Assembly (NCBI RefSeq): GCF_901709675.1
Contig: NC_051087.1
Span: 6,281,001 to 6,345,000 of the forward strand
DNA: 64,000 nucleotides
From: Syngnathus acus
Taxonomy: Eukaryota > Chordata > Actinopteri > Syngnathiformes > Syngnathidae
Reading direction: 5' to 3'
Shown: one piece after another, positions 16,754 to 56,822 of the stretch
Layout of the letters: the number at the start of each line of letters is the position of its first letter
Position numbering within the stretch: position 1 is the first letter of the stretch
The notes under the pieces: generated by a model
The model's input: the letters and a program-made list of their open reading frames with translations, nothing else
Told to the model about the DNA's origin: nothing
Databases searched by the model: none
Program-made: the position numbers and the translations under genes

Positions 16754-17330
16754 TTGTAATCCAAGAGGCTGGCATTAAAAGGGTTTGGTCATATAAAGTT
16801 CTGCAAGTTGGATTGTCTTTACTTCAGCGTAACATGGCATAGAACTTTGAATTGATTGACCGCTGGTTTTTAACAAAAAAAAGCGTGGTCTGATTTTGCT
16901 CTAGCCAGGCCACGCTGTATCATCAGAAAAACAAGAATCCTAACCATCACACAGTCACAAAGCAATTAGCCCACAAGATCACGTTCAACCACGGCTTGCG
17001 GATATGTCTCTTGGATTCGTAAGGGGTTGAAAGCAAACCCAGCCACGTTTTATGTTGTGGAAGGGTCCTCAGAGTTGCAAAAAATGTACGTACTTGAAAT
17101 GCACGGATGGAGCCTACCTGTCGCACTGCGTGTCCTCACAGTAACCTTTTTACAGGCTGGCAGTGCGTAGGTGGGTTTCAGTGGCAGTCCAAAAAAGATT
17201 CACAATTGTCAAAATGTGAGTGGTCCGTGCACGGGGGTGGGGGCAGGCTTGTTGAACTGAGCAGTGCTGGTGCTATCCTTTCGCCTCCCTCCCTCCTTCC
17301 CTTGCCGCCAGCTCTTCTCAACGGCTGCAG

Positions 17331-45485
<28,155 letters not shown>

Positions 45486-46463
45486 GTGGGCGGTGGGGCT
45501 CGAGGGCCCCGGTTTAAAAAGAAAGAAAAAGATAGAAAGAAAAAGTGCAGACTTGAGCCAACCTCTATTTGATAGACCTCCGGTTGATGCAAAGTAGTTC
45601 CCTTAAAAAGAAAAAGACGAAGTCTACTTTTGTTTGTTTCGTTCGCTTGTTACTGTCCACAGCTGAAGTGAAATAAATGAAGCATTGAGAAATTAAAAAA
45701 ATATTTAAAATATTTGTATCTCAACGAAAAAAGTGGTGTCAAAATTCTGTCCTCAGTGGGACGAGCTGCGACAGTCGGTCAAAAAAAGAACGGTAATGAC
45801 ACTCATCCTTTAAAATGTTCGGCTAATATTCACGGCGTTCATGCCAAATCGGAAAACATGTCAAAAGTGTTTCAAAATGTTTAAAAAGACCTCCCTGGCC
45901 CCCGCGGGCTCAGGTCTCCGGTCGTGCAGGTCCACCTTTGGCGCAACTTTCTCCGCTTAGTCTCACAAGGAAAACAAACAAAAAACTCAAAAACAAATCA
46001 AAAATCTGTTTCATTAACTGCAAATGTCACAAATCCACAAATAGTTGTGTCTTCCATTCCTGTCTTGCGTGATGTCTCATCAATAAAGCTCGAAATGGCA
46101 AGTGAGCGATCCCCCGTCCGAGTGTCATATCCAACGAACTCGTAAGGAAAAAGGACAAGCGAGGCACTTGCTCAGAATCGTCCCCGCTTTTAAAGCGATT
46201 CTCTGCCCAACTCCAGCTGCCCTGTCCCGCACGAGTTGGAAAGGAGTTTCTTCTCTTGGCTCAAACCCCAAAACATTGGAGGGGCAGGATGAGGTGCTTT
46301 AAATGTGTCGAAAATAGCGAAGCATCCACCGAGAGAGCGGCTGCTTGCTAGTGCACCCCCGCGTTTCAGGACCAGTTCTCTTGCGGACAGCGCCCGCGCT
46401 CGCAACCCCCTGGAAGCCTGGCGTCCAGCCGCCGGCCAGCTGCCTGTCACTCAGCCGCCTCCC

Positions 46464-46602
46464 AGCCAATCAGAACGCGAGAGCCGCAACGGCGTCACTC
46501 CAACATTGAGTAGAATGGGCGGGGCTCTACGTGGCTTGGATTGGTTGACGATAATGCTGAGAGCCAATGAGGCTTTACGCTTGTTTTAATCCCTAACCAA
46601 TG
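46464..46602 (-). promoter_or_regulatory. CCAAT/GC-box cluster, candidate pax5 exon 1B promoter
   Basis: Four CCAAT motifs in 136 bases: CCAAT at 46466, 46564 and 46597, and its complement ATTGG at 46540, plus a GC box GGGCGGGGC at 46517-46525. NF-Y and Sp1 sites at this density are typical of TATA-less vertebrate promoters. The cluster is about 1 kb upstream of the exon 1B start codon; the GC-richer stretch 46180-46460 between would hold the start site and 5' UTR. Confidence 0.55.
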
Positions 46603-49600
46603 GATGAGCTCGGCCTCACCCCTCCCTGGTGAGGGAGTCATATGCCGTCTTACGTTTAATTTCAATTAACCACGTACAAACCTCACGCTTTTGTGGGCAT
46701 TTGCGCTCAAGTTATCCGTGTCAATATTAAATATCTAATTAAATAAGTATTACTAAAATGAAGCTTTGTTGCAGCGAGGTCTTATGATGTCTGAGTACAA
46801 TTATTCAAAACAGATTAAACTCTTAATTACGACGATTTTATGACGAAAGATTGTAGTTTCCATAAAATATGTCATTCATAAACATGTTTCTGGGAGCACA
46901 GTAAAAGAGACTGGCCTGTCGTTAATATTACACCTTATAAATCTTTAGCTTGAGAAGAATCTAAGGCATAAAACAAGCATCCCATTAGCTGATTGCGGAT
47001 TCAAACGGGCATCGTTTTTAATGAAGTGCAATTATCCAGCATCGCAGCAAACTGAGAGGAGAGAAAGGAGATTCAATAAATGTTCGTCCCACCTGATTTT
47101 CTAAGGCATATCTTAGCCTCGGTCGTGTAATATTAAGCACACAAATAGCCTTAAGCGTGAGCCAAATTAGAAAATGGTTATTTCCATGTGCTTCCTGTTT
47201 CTAGACAACTAATCATTTCACTTTCTCTGTTATTCTCCATCAGCCTCATGAGCATATGCACAGCTAAAACAATCTTCCCCGAATTATTATTGACAACACC
47301 AAGATACTTGATAATAATTATTTTTTATTAAAAAGGCAACCCAACCTGGGATGTCTAGGAATACGGAATACTTCATGTTCAATCAATAAATGTCTTGGTT
47401 TATCCCGATAGTTATTGGTGTCTGCAAGCTTTCTGATCCTATAACTCAAACACGCAAGCAGTCAAATTAAAATAAATATGCTTTCCAATAAATGTATATA
47501 TATATTTTTTTCTTCTCAGAAAACATGTTTTTTTGTGTGTGCTTTCTAGAAGAGTCACCAGGGGGCGTTCAACTATGAGTGACTTGTCCACATACTTAGG
47601 CAAGTACATTCGCACAATACGTATACGAAAGTAATAACATGGCATCACTTGATTCGATTATGTGATTGCATTTTGTAATTCCTCTGATCATCATCATCAT
47701 CATAAAAAAATGCACATAATCAACAAGAAAACAACAATGTTTTAATGTTTCTCTGGTCATAACATTACATTTTACATTTGATCTTTATTTTCTTGACTGT
47801 GAATTATAAAATGTTTTGCGCACGTGTTAAACAATAGTTGTCTGTTTAGTCCGTAGAGAAGGGGCACTGATAAAAAAAAAAAGACTAAATTGGGTAATTT
47901 AGGCGTTTACAAGTGCACGCAATTTGCGTACGGACGGCCCTTTTTATTTAGGCCACATATTGAATAGAAATAATCAAATTAATGTTGAATTTTATACTCA
48001 AAATCGCATTACTTTAGAGAGACTTTTCAATTATGTTTTAAGGTTAAATAATTATCATTTTAATGCTTGAAATAAAATGACGACAGGCTGTATTTTATTA
48101 AAAGACAGTATATCTACGTAAATATATACTATATATCTCCTTTTTTCCCCAACTTTGTGTCCTTTTGTGCAGTTTGTAGTACAGATTTGGGAACCACAAA
48201 ACATGCACTTTCTCATCACATGACTCTCATTTGCAAATTAAATACAAAGGCAATTAAAAACAGCCAAACAAGCAATCATGTATACAAATTGTTGTTGCTT
48301 TAGGCTTGGAAATTTGGAGAAAACTTCCATCAGGGTGGGACGTCTTTAATCCGGGGTCCTGCAGACATTACCATATTTCATTACCTCTCAGTGTTGGAAA
48401 GGGGAGCGCGGAGGAGGGAAGGGGGAGATTAGACTTTTTTAAACATTAGTAAGAAGAAATGTGGTCGTGATAATCATTGGGAGGCAAATTGGAGGCGATG
48501 CTGTAGTGTCTTTCTTCCTTCCCTCCATCCATCCAGCGTGAAAGACTGTTTTGCCTTTTTGCGCCCGAGCCTCGAAACGAAAAAGCAATGAAAAATTAAT
48601 AGCGCATGTTAACTCCACCAAGCTCGTTTATTACACGCCCGCATGGCTGTCAACATAATGAGAAAGCCCCCTCGTATATATCTCAACTCTTAGATTTCAT
48701 TTTGCGTGCAAAATATGTTTAAAATTAGAATATAAATATGTTTTAAAAAATAAACAAATAAATTGTATGCCACATGCGCACTCGCAAATCACACTCATCG
48801 GTCCATTTGTAATGACTTGGTTGGCTGATAATGCACCTAATGAGGAGTCAAGTGAGGCCTGACCACAAGCTCTCATGCACTTTGAGGGGCACTTGAGGTC
48901 ATCTCTGTCCCCCCCCCACCCCCACCCCGCACATGCACACACACTTTTGACCAGCGCAAAATCACATTTCTATGTGACTACACTTCTGTGCTACTTAAAA
49001 AAAAATCCTGATTTCCCGTTTTATCAGTAAATGTTGGATTAAAAAAAAATGACATTGTAAAACTATTGCCAAACCTTGATGACATCTATTTAATGAATTC
49101 CTTTTAGACCTTAACGTCGTATTACATCAGTGAACATATCCATTTAAAAAATCCTCGCCGTAATCTAGAATGAATGTCACACTTTTACGCAAGGCCAGTT
49201 TGAGGCTGCTCACTGAATTCTTTGCACCCTGATCACGTATTTCATGGAGAGGCTGCTAGCAGAGGCCCTGGGCCCTTATGACTGCAGCAGTCAACAGGGA
49301 GGGCCTCCTAAAAAGTATGATTTCCTCAGCGGTTATTATCCAGTCACTTATATTCTCTTTCCTTAAATATTTTTTGGGTGGCTAAAGCCTATATACTTTA
49401 AAAGACTGAAAATTGTGGCATAATTTGAGCGTATAGGCTACTCATTTATCACTGTTCATTAAGTATAACGCCTGCTATAAGTGACATATTTTCTGTGTAC
49501 TTGTCCATCAACCTATTATGATGAGAAACAATAATGAGGCTTACTCGTCCACAGCCCAAAGGACGTTTTATCAATACAGAGCAGCAGGCGTGGATATGAA

Positions 49601-51089
49601 ATGATGTGCTATCATCTGGATGCCATACTGAGGTCGATTGTGTCGATCTAGAAACCCTGCTGCTTTATAACTAGACCCATATAGCAGAACTACTTGCATT
49701 GTGGAAAACACACAGGAGCCAATTACGATATTTCGGGATGTTTAAAAGTGGAGTGAAAATAGCCTCTTTTAATAAGGAGCAAAGATATGTAACCATTCAA
49801 AAAACAACCAACCAATTTGAAACAAAGATTCTCAAACTAAAAATACCAAGGACTGCCTCAAAAAAGGAACATCAGGGCCAAAATTAAACTACAGTAGCAT
49901 AGTAGGCCCAAGTGTTCATAGAACTATGACGTTTTTCTCCCCCTAAAAAGCGTATTTAATATTATAGTAAACCACTGTAATACTGCTCTGTTCGAATATG
50001 AACACTGTGCTTGAACATAGGGGAAAAACTGTACCTTAATAATGATTCCATAAAATTGTATTGCACATTAATCTTCAATTACAATTGTACCTAAATAAGG
50101 TTTTACAAGCAAACTGTTCTAAATGATTAAACACCAATATTTTGTACTTAAAAGTTAAATAGCTACAACTGAACTGTACCTCCATGAAGCTAGCCCCCAC
50201 CCAGAATTGGGGGACATGACGTAACGTAACGTAATGTAACGTAACGTACCAACATAAGACAAGATCATGTGCCACAGTTCCAAAACTTCCTTAAACTGTT
50301 GTAATAAGTTCAAGAGTTTTTGTTTTAACTTGAGTAATGTTTGTTTTCTTAATAATGATAAACAAGCGTATCTCTTCTGTTACCTAAATTTGGTATCATT
50401 TCATTTATTCACAGATTGGCTGGCAAGAATCACGTGGTTCATCTGCTGTGGCGTCCATTTTAAAATGACATGTTGGACATCAACAGGTTTTTCCTTTAAT
50501 CAAGACACTCAGTGATGGAACATTGAAAGCAATCCACTAATAAAATATTCTTTGAAGAACTGGTGGAGAAACTACAAAACATGGGCCATATATGGCCCTC
50601 AGGAGGATCTTAGCATACCTGAGCAAATAAAACCTCTGAACTATATGAAAAGCCCCAAAACGTAGAACCCATAGATGAGATGCTCATAACAGCATCATCG
50701 TTCATCATGAATTCAGTATGGCCCGCTGATGACTTCATAATTTTGAAATATCACCTGCAGAAGAACTTCCCAGCACACATGACCAACATTTGGCCTAATT
50801 TAACAAAACAAGCTGGTCAGCAAAATATCTTCCACTTGTAGTAGGCTATCTTGCTTTAAAAAAAAATCCCAAATTTGATTAGCACCTTTTGACTTGAGTT
50901 ACATTGCAGCCTTTTACTGTTTGAATGACTTCTCCAAACTTTACAATAGTTCACATAAGTTGCACAACTCAACAGCACTTTGGCAAACGACTTTTAAAGC
51001 ATTCTAGAAACACGTTGCTGTTAACACACATGGGTTCACCTGCTCAAAAACCAATGAAGACAAGGTGTGAGATGGAAGTGCGAGCCTAC
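46603..51089. other. Region between the two candidate pax5 promoters
   Basis: No coding exon seen. If exon 1A is real, this is pax5 intron; otherwise it is 5' flank. The blocks 46980-47220 and 49180-49345 are complex and repeat-free and look like candidate regulatory elements. The remainder is A/T-rich. Confidence 0.45.
50216..50248. repeat. Short pentamer repeat (GTAAC)
   Basis: About six tandem GTAAC-like units, one reading GTAAT. Confidence 0.8.
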
Positions 51090-51138
51090 CTGCTCTCCCC
51101 TGCCGCAGCGCACGTCTCCTGGGCCCTTGCGGGTCCAT
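51090..51138 (-). CDS. pax5: Candidate alternative pax5 first exon (exon 1A type)
   Basis: From ATG at 51138 (another in-frame ATG at 51141) the frame MDPQGPRRRALRQGRA ends at CAG|GTAGGC, in phase 1. That is exactly the phase needed to join pax5 exon 2 and give [12 protein letters not shown]. Human exon 1A also starts MD and supplies 15 residues before [10 protein letters not shown], though the sequence here is otherwise different. It lies 5.6 kb upstream of exon 1B. Long GA/CT tracts lie immediately upstream (51145-51320). The chance of a matching phase and donor is not small, so this is moderate evidence. Confidence 0.42.
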
Positions 51139-53129
51139 CATGATACACACTCAGAAGAGGAGAGGGAGGGGTGGAGCGAGGGAGGGAAAAAGGAAAAGAA
51201 CAAAAAAGTTTTTGCTCACTTTTCACTCTCTCTCTTTTTCCTCTTTCTCTCTCTCCCTCTCTCTTTCTTTGACTTTGTAACACTGTTGCTCTCTCTCTCT
51301 TCTTTTTCTCCAGCAGCTGTGTACAGTTGGTGGTTGGGGGGGAAGGGGATGCAATGCAGGTTGAAATAATTCGACCCTTCCGCTCCTTATTGCACTGCCT
51401 GCAAGTGTTCACTCAGCTGCAACTAAACGCTTTAGGTGGAAAAAAGGAGGGTCCTAGTGGAGGGGGGGGGGGGTGTAGTGAGCAAAAGAAGAGCCGTTCT
51501 CGCCATGTGCGCTCATGTCCTCTGTCTCTTTGCTGGCACTAAACTGCACACACCAATAGGCTCTGTGGGTCTCGTGCACGCGCGTCTGCGAACGCAAATG
51601 TGTGCACGTGAAACCTTCAACTTTGCGTGCAGAACTTGAGCACCAAAGTTTCACTTTTAGTTTGTTTGCAAGCTGTCTGTTCAACTTGCTCCTTTTCCCT
51701 CCCGTTATAAATTCATAAAGTTTACAAAGAGTTGAAGCATCCGTGATCAGAAATAAATACAATAAATACAAGGAGGGAATCATCTGACCTACTTATTTTA
51801 ACTTAAAAGGGAAAAACTTCGGAGAGAGAAGTTTTTTATTTGGCATAATGTATACCCTATTTGTACTTTCGCCTCGTTAATAATTTTTTTTAAGTAAAAC
51901 TAACTTTACTTCAGTAGGCTATTTCAAATAATATTTTTTATTTGATCATTCGAAAGCAAACAATATAATTGTAACCCTAAATCGTGTCTTACGTAATTAA
52001 TTAAGATAAATAGAAAAACTAAAAAGTAATTCTAACTGCTAGTTACAACAATACAGAAAAAAATCGAAATGCAAAACTGGTGTCAGTTACAATACCTTTG
52101 GCCAAAACGCAACGGTGGAATGGGTTTAACGCACATATTGTATGTTTAAATGTTTGACAGGTTGTTCTTTTCATTCGTTTATGGAAATTTGCTCATTTTT
52201 GTTCAGGTGGCCTTTTTAACACATATACTGTGTAGTTTAACATAACGGATCATGCAGACTGTTGGATTAGACCAGTTTTTTTGTGTGTGTGTACTTCTAA
52301 TTCATATTGACAGCTTTATTTATAGTGCGTGAAGAATATCGAAGATGTACTTGTGAAATGTTGAGTATTTCTAGTTGCTTAAGAACAAAAAGTGCGGTCA
52401 AAATGAATCCTGACTGTTAAGTTTTTTTTTTCCCTCGCTGCGATTATTGTACGAACAGATAACGGAAAGTGGTAAATATGATCAAGCACTTGGATAAACA
52501 TTTCAGTTTGAGACTACAGGCGTTGAAAGCAGATTTTGCTTTGTGCGGGAAGCATGTGATTCCCAAAACATAAAACGCGGCTCTGTGTACGATGTTACAC
52601 ATGTCGAACTTGTCTGGAGGTCTGCAGGTCGGGTGTCAGGGTTCACGCACGCACCGGAAACAATTGAGCGTGGAACAAAGCGCAGACACACGTCAGTCCA
52701 TTTAGTTGCCAACAGAGACCCTGGCACATTATTTTTTGAGCATCCCTAACACATCAAAATACATTTTAGTTTATTAATTAAGGAAACGCGGTAAGATTAT
52801 GCTATTTATCAAAAATCTATAGTACAATTGTGTTGATTTACATCTGTATTTTTTTTACAGAAACATTTTTGGGTAACCTGCTGAAACTGATATTGTGTTA
52901 CATTTTACTGAAGAATGATTAGACGACATCGACATGATTGAAACTATTGGACCAAACCTCGTGAGAGCATGACTCCAACGTGATTTGCCATCTTTATTTC
53001 TTAACCCCCAAAATATCAAATTGTATGCATGAGCATGACAACGGTGGATTATTTAGTGCATTTTCTCACCTCACAGCAGATTGAGTATATTTATTGTCAC
53101 ACACGCTTATTGCAAAGTGCAGACCCTCC

Positions 53130-53183
53130 AACACACACACACGCACGCACACGCACACGCACGCACGCGCACGCACGCACACA
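53130..53183. repeat. CA/CG microsatellite
   Basis: ACAC and GCAC units in tandem. Confidence 0.9.
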
Positions 53184-53258
53184 GCATAAGAAAAATTGAG
53201 AATTTAATTACTTGACAATCAAGCACCGTCTTGTAATTTAATGTTAATTCCACCAGTG

Positions 53259-53259
<1 letters not shown>

Positions 53260-53296
<37 letters not shown>
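53260..53296. repeat. ATT trinucleotide repeat
   Basis: About twelve uninterrupted ATT units. Confidence 0.9.
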
Positions 53297-53600
53297 GCAA
53301 GAGTAGAACTCAGCGTGTTACTGTTAATACATCATTGTATTTTTATCTTCATATTATTATGCTTTTGTCTCTTCAGAAAAGTTCTTCTACACTTTTTGGG
53401 AGTAGTAATTATTACACCATATAGATATATTAAAATGACCACAGTTTGGTTTTAGCTGCTTGCATGCACTGGATCCCCTTAAAGAACAAACAAAAAAGAG
53501 TTGGGAATCGTTTTAAGTAATTAAAAACCACTTGTTTGTCTTTCATCCTTGTGCTAATTAATGTAATTAATTCGGGGGTGCTGTTGAGGAGGCATGATAG

Positions 53601-53650
53601 TGCGCGTGTGTGTGTGTGTGTGTGTGGTGGTGGGGGTGGGGGGTGCTTTG
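53601..53650. repeat. GT repeat running into a G-rich tract
   Basis: GCGTGTGT run followed by GGTGGTGGGGGTGGGGGG, which has G-quadruplex potential on the plus strand. Confidence 0.85.
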
Positions 53651-56503
53651 TGATCGGTGACCCGAGCTGTGACCAAGCGGAACCGGAAAGAATCGCATTA
53701 AAGGGTGAGTCAATAAGTAAACACGTAAACACAAAGGAAGGTGCACGGTGTCTCGGTGTGGGACGTTCACCAGCCTGATTAAATGCATTGAAAAGTGCGA
53801 CAAATTTACTTTTAATACAAAAGTGAAATGAGTGCGAGTTGGGAAAGTCACAAAGATCTGCCTTCACGTATTCAGTATTGTGTTTGTAATTTTGGTGTGA
53901 CCATGCTCTATTTTGAGAGGTATTTCTTTATCAGTAGGTTTATTCATGTGGTAACATTTTGTTGTAAATGTAAAAATATAAATATAGTTTATGCTTGTCT
54001 GTCATTCAAAACTACACGTTGTTTGAAAAGGCAAAGTTTTTGATGTAGCTTTTTATCTTAAATGTTTTGTGTCTATATGTGCGAACTAACAGAAAGTTCA
54101 TTGCTTGGCCAACAGGGTCTAATTTCATCTCCCTCTTTAGGATAAAGGTGTTTTTTTTGTTGCTTTACCCTACTTTTGTAAAAAAAAGGAAGTCCATTGT
54201 TCACTTTGAATCTTAGCCAGCAGACTTGTCTTTTGGAATTGTTTAGCGTGAACGTAACAAAACTATACTTCCGTTTTGTGTCAGATAATCCAATTTTTCC
54301 CCCTTATGTTTATGAAACTAACTTTATTTGAAGACCTCGGTGACATCTTGTGTGTGGCGTGTGTCTGCTCTCCGCCCAGATGACCTCAACATCCCCAGGA
54401 TGTAATTCAGAGTGGCACTTGTGTGTAACAACACAAGATTCCCTTTCTTGCAGCCCAGGCTTGCCGTTGCCGTGGCTATTCTGTCGAAGGCGGCTTAAGG
54501 GCAGCAGGGCGGATTGAGCAATTGGACACATTGTTTGTCCATGAAATATTAGGTGACACAACATGACACCGAGCCATTTATATGTAAAGGTATACATTTC
54601 AGCGTGACCGTTCAACAAGAGCCAACAAGGCTGCTCTGAAGGTTGTTTTATATTTGGTGTTGTGGCATCAAGAAGTACAAGTGTGTGTGACTGTGTGAGT
54701 GCAGATGGAGCTTTTGTCACAAGTCGGCACCAGCCACAGGCCTTGCATGCGCTGGAAAGGTGGTGTCAAACTCCTTCTACATGGAGCATTTTCTTACTAC
54801 TGTCTGATAGTTTGCACTTGACATTGAAAAGAAGTAATTTAATTGATAAGAGTGGTTGTGTAAAAAAATGTAATCTTTTATTGCAGTATGTTTTTTAAAG
54901 CAACTTTGCGCTCATACTTTTTGCTGAAAAAAAAAGAAAAAAACTACCGACCTAAACCGAGCCGGTTGAACTGGGCTGCGACTGTGCTGCAAAGCTAATG
55001 TGTTGCTCTTGTAATTCTTCGACTTCAATCATTTTGGATGTATTGCAGCAAGAGTTTCTCCAAATTTAGAAAGGTAAGCTTGTTTTATTTTGAGAACAGT
55101 AAAAGCCATCATCAACATTTCATCACAACGAATGACTCCATGCAATAGCATACCCGAAGCTCCAGTTGGGTCCTTTCTCGACATCACACTGATGTATTTC
55201 TTAAACAAATGACAAACAGCTTCAGAATATTGGCAATAAATCAGGAGGACACATTTCATGTCTTGGCCACAGCAACGGGTAGTGGGAGCCATACAGTGTA
55301 AGGTGTGCAAAAACACCAACAAATGAGAGCAATGACATGCTTCTTTTAACTCCTTTTCCCCAATAAAGATCATTCATCAGGCAGAACCATTCTCCTCAAA
55401 TGTCTGATTGGAAATCAGGGGATTTTAAATCCCTGTCCCGGACACTCCATCCATCTTTAACACTCCACTGGTCCACGCACTTAGAGATGAACTACCGAAC
55501 CAGATGCCTCCATTCAGCCGGTCCCCGACCTTTTCTAAAATAATAATAGTAAATACCAGCAAATGCATGGAAGTCTAAATCAGGCAGCCACATCACAATT
55601 TCACTGAGGCAGTCAGGCATCCCGAACCTGCATCCAATTTAGGGAGATATGAGGAGCAGAGGCGGCGCAGACTCCCTCCTCCCACAATATGCACCTCCCA
55701 AAAACAAAGCAGATGCAGGATTAGAAGTGTGTGTGCAGACATAGACAGTCTGAAAGAGTTGATAGTGAACATATATGTGCAGTCTAACCTTTGGAAGGAA
55801 ATAATCCAACTCAGTGATGGCCTTTCCTGTGTTGACACGCATGGAGACACCTTAAGAATCAGATGGCATTCACTTCCTGAATCCTTATTATGCTACCATT
55901 CTTCACTACTATTATGAAAGTGATTCCCATAGTTGGAGACACAGACTTTGCAATTATTCTCTTGATATAAAAGAGAGGAGGTGGCGGATGCTAATGCAGC
56001 ACTGTCATGAAAGTCAGGGTGGTGTAATTTTTCTGCATTCACCTTGTTATAAATATGACTGATGGCGATAGGTCGTCTGTTGAAGTACATTTACATATAG
56101 ATTCCCATTCCAATCAACGTGCAATAACAGCGCCGGCTGGAGGATTCAGAGCTGTTGCTCAGACATGGCTGCACACAGCGAGGGTCTTGTGCACATTGTG
56201 ACATTTCATATTTGGAGGAAGATGAAATTGGGCTGGGTTTTGACTGTTGCAAAAGCAGAACATGACAACATCAGTTTGAATGGGGATGTTTCTATAATCA
56301 AACGCTGCACAATAATATGAGAACAAATATATTCCGCTGGAAGTTGATATAACTTGCATTACTGTTATCAGCAGTATTATTTAGCGGCAACGTACTTTGA
56401 CATTTTTAATGGTGACAGAAAAGCACAGAAATTAAACTCACAAACTTGGGTAAAATGTCAGTGTTTCATTTTCTCTGTAATTTGACGTACAAACGTAAAG
56501 TGA

Positions 56504-56541
56504 CCCCCCCCCCCCCCCCCCCCCCCCACACACACACACAA
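56504..56541. repeat. Poly-C tract followed by CA repeat
   Basis: About 24 consecutive C followed by CACACA, roughly 200 bases upstream of the likely zcchc7 first exon. Tract length is prone to sequencing error. Confidence 0.9.
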
Positions 56542-56639
56542 AAACAAACGTTCAAATATACACAATTAAAAATGATTATAACAATTCAAAATATATTAAT
56601 TTATTACAGAGTAATGCCAGTTTAACGTTGCAGTTTATC

Positions 56640-56822
56640 TGGCATCCTTGCAAAACTGCCGGTAATCTCGAGTGAGTGTTGGCCCGGCAGTGAAACGTAT
56701 TCTGGTTGGCCAACCTCTTTTCCGGCGAATCAACCCGGAAGTCCATGTTCGCGTCTCAGTTTCGCTGAAGTGGAGATTTTATTGTATATGTGAGCGCAGA
56801 CGCGTCAATTTGGGACAGTAAG
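56640..56822 (+). promoter_or_regulatory. zcchc7: Candidate zcchc7 promoter and non-coding first exon
   Basis: GC-richer island with an ETS-type site CCGGAAGT (56735-56742) and a GGTTGGCCAACC palindrome. The run ends GACAGTAAG|GTAAGG, a strong splice donor at 56823, with a second overlapping donor four bases earlier (GACA|GTAAGG). The first coding exon of zcchc7 begins 1.6 kb downstream with its own acceptor, so a non-coding exon 1 is expected here. The start site is not resolved. Confidence 0.5.

Larger units (their letters stand above)
51139..56639. other. Intergenic DNA between pax5 and zcchc7
   Basis: Holds GA- and CT-rich tracts (51145-51320), a poly-G run near 51463, mixed CA/CG, ATT and GT microsatellites at 53.1-53.65 kb, and otherwise A/T-rich DNA. 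I see no convincing exon. The two genes diverge from here. Confidence 0.5.

Noticed and set aside
51086-51412. 108-residue minus-strand frame over the exon 1A candidate
   Set aside because: Mostly GA-repeat translation (ERERGKRER), and it meets the donor in phase 2, which cannot join pax5 exon 2.
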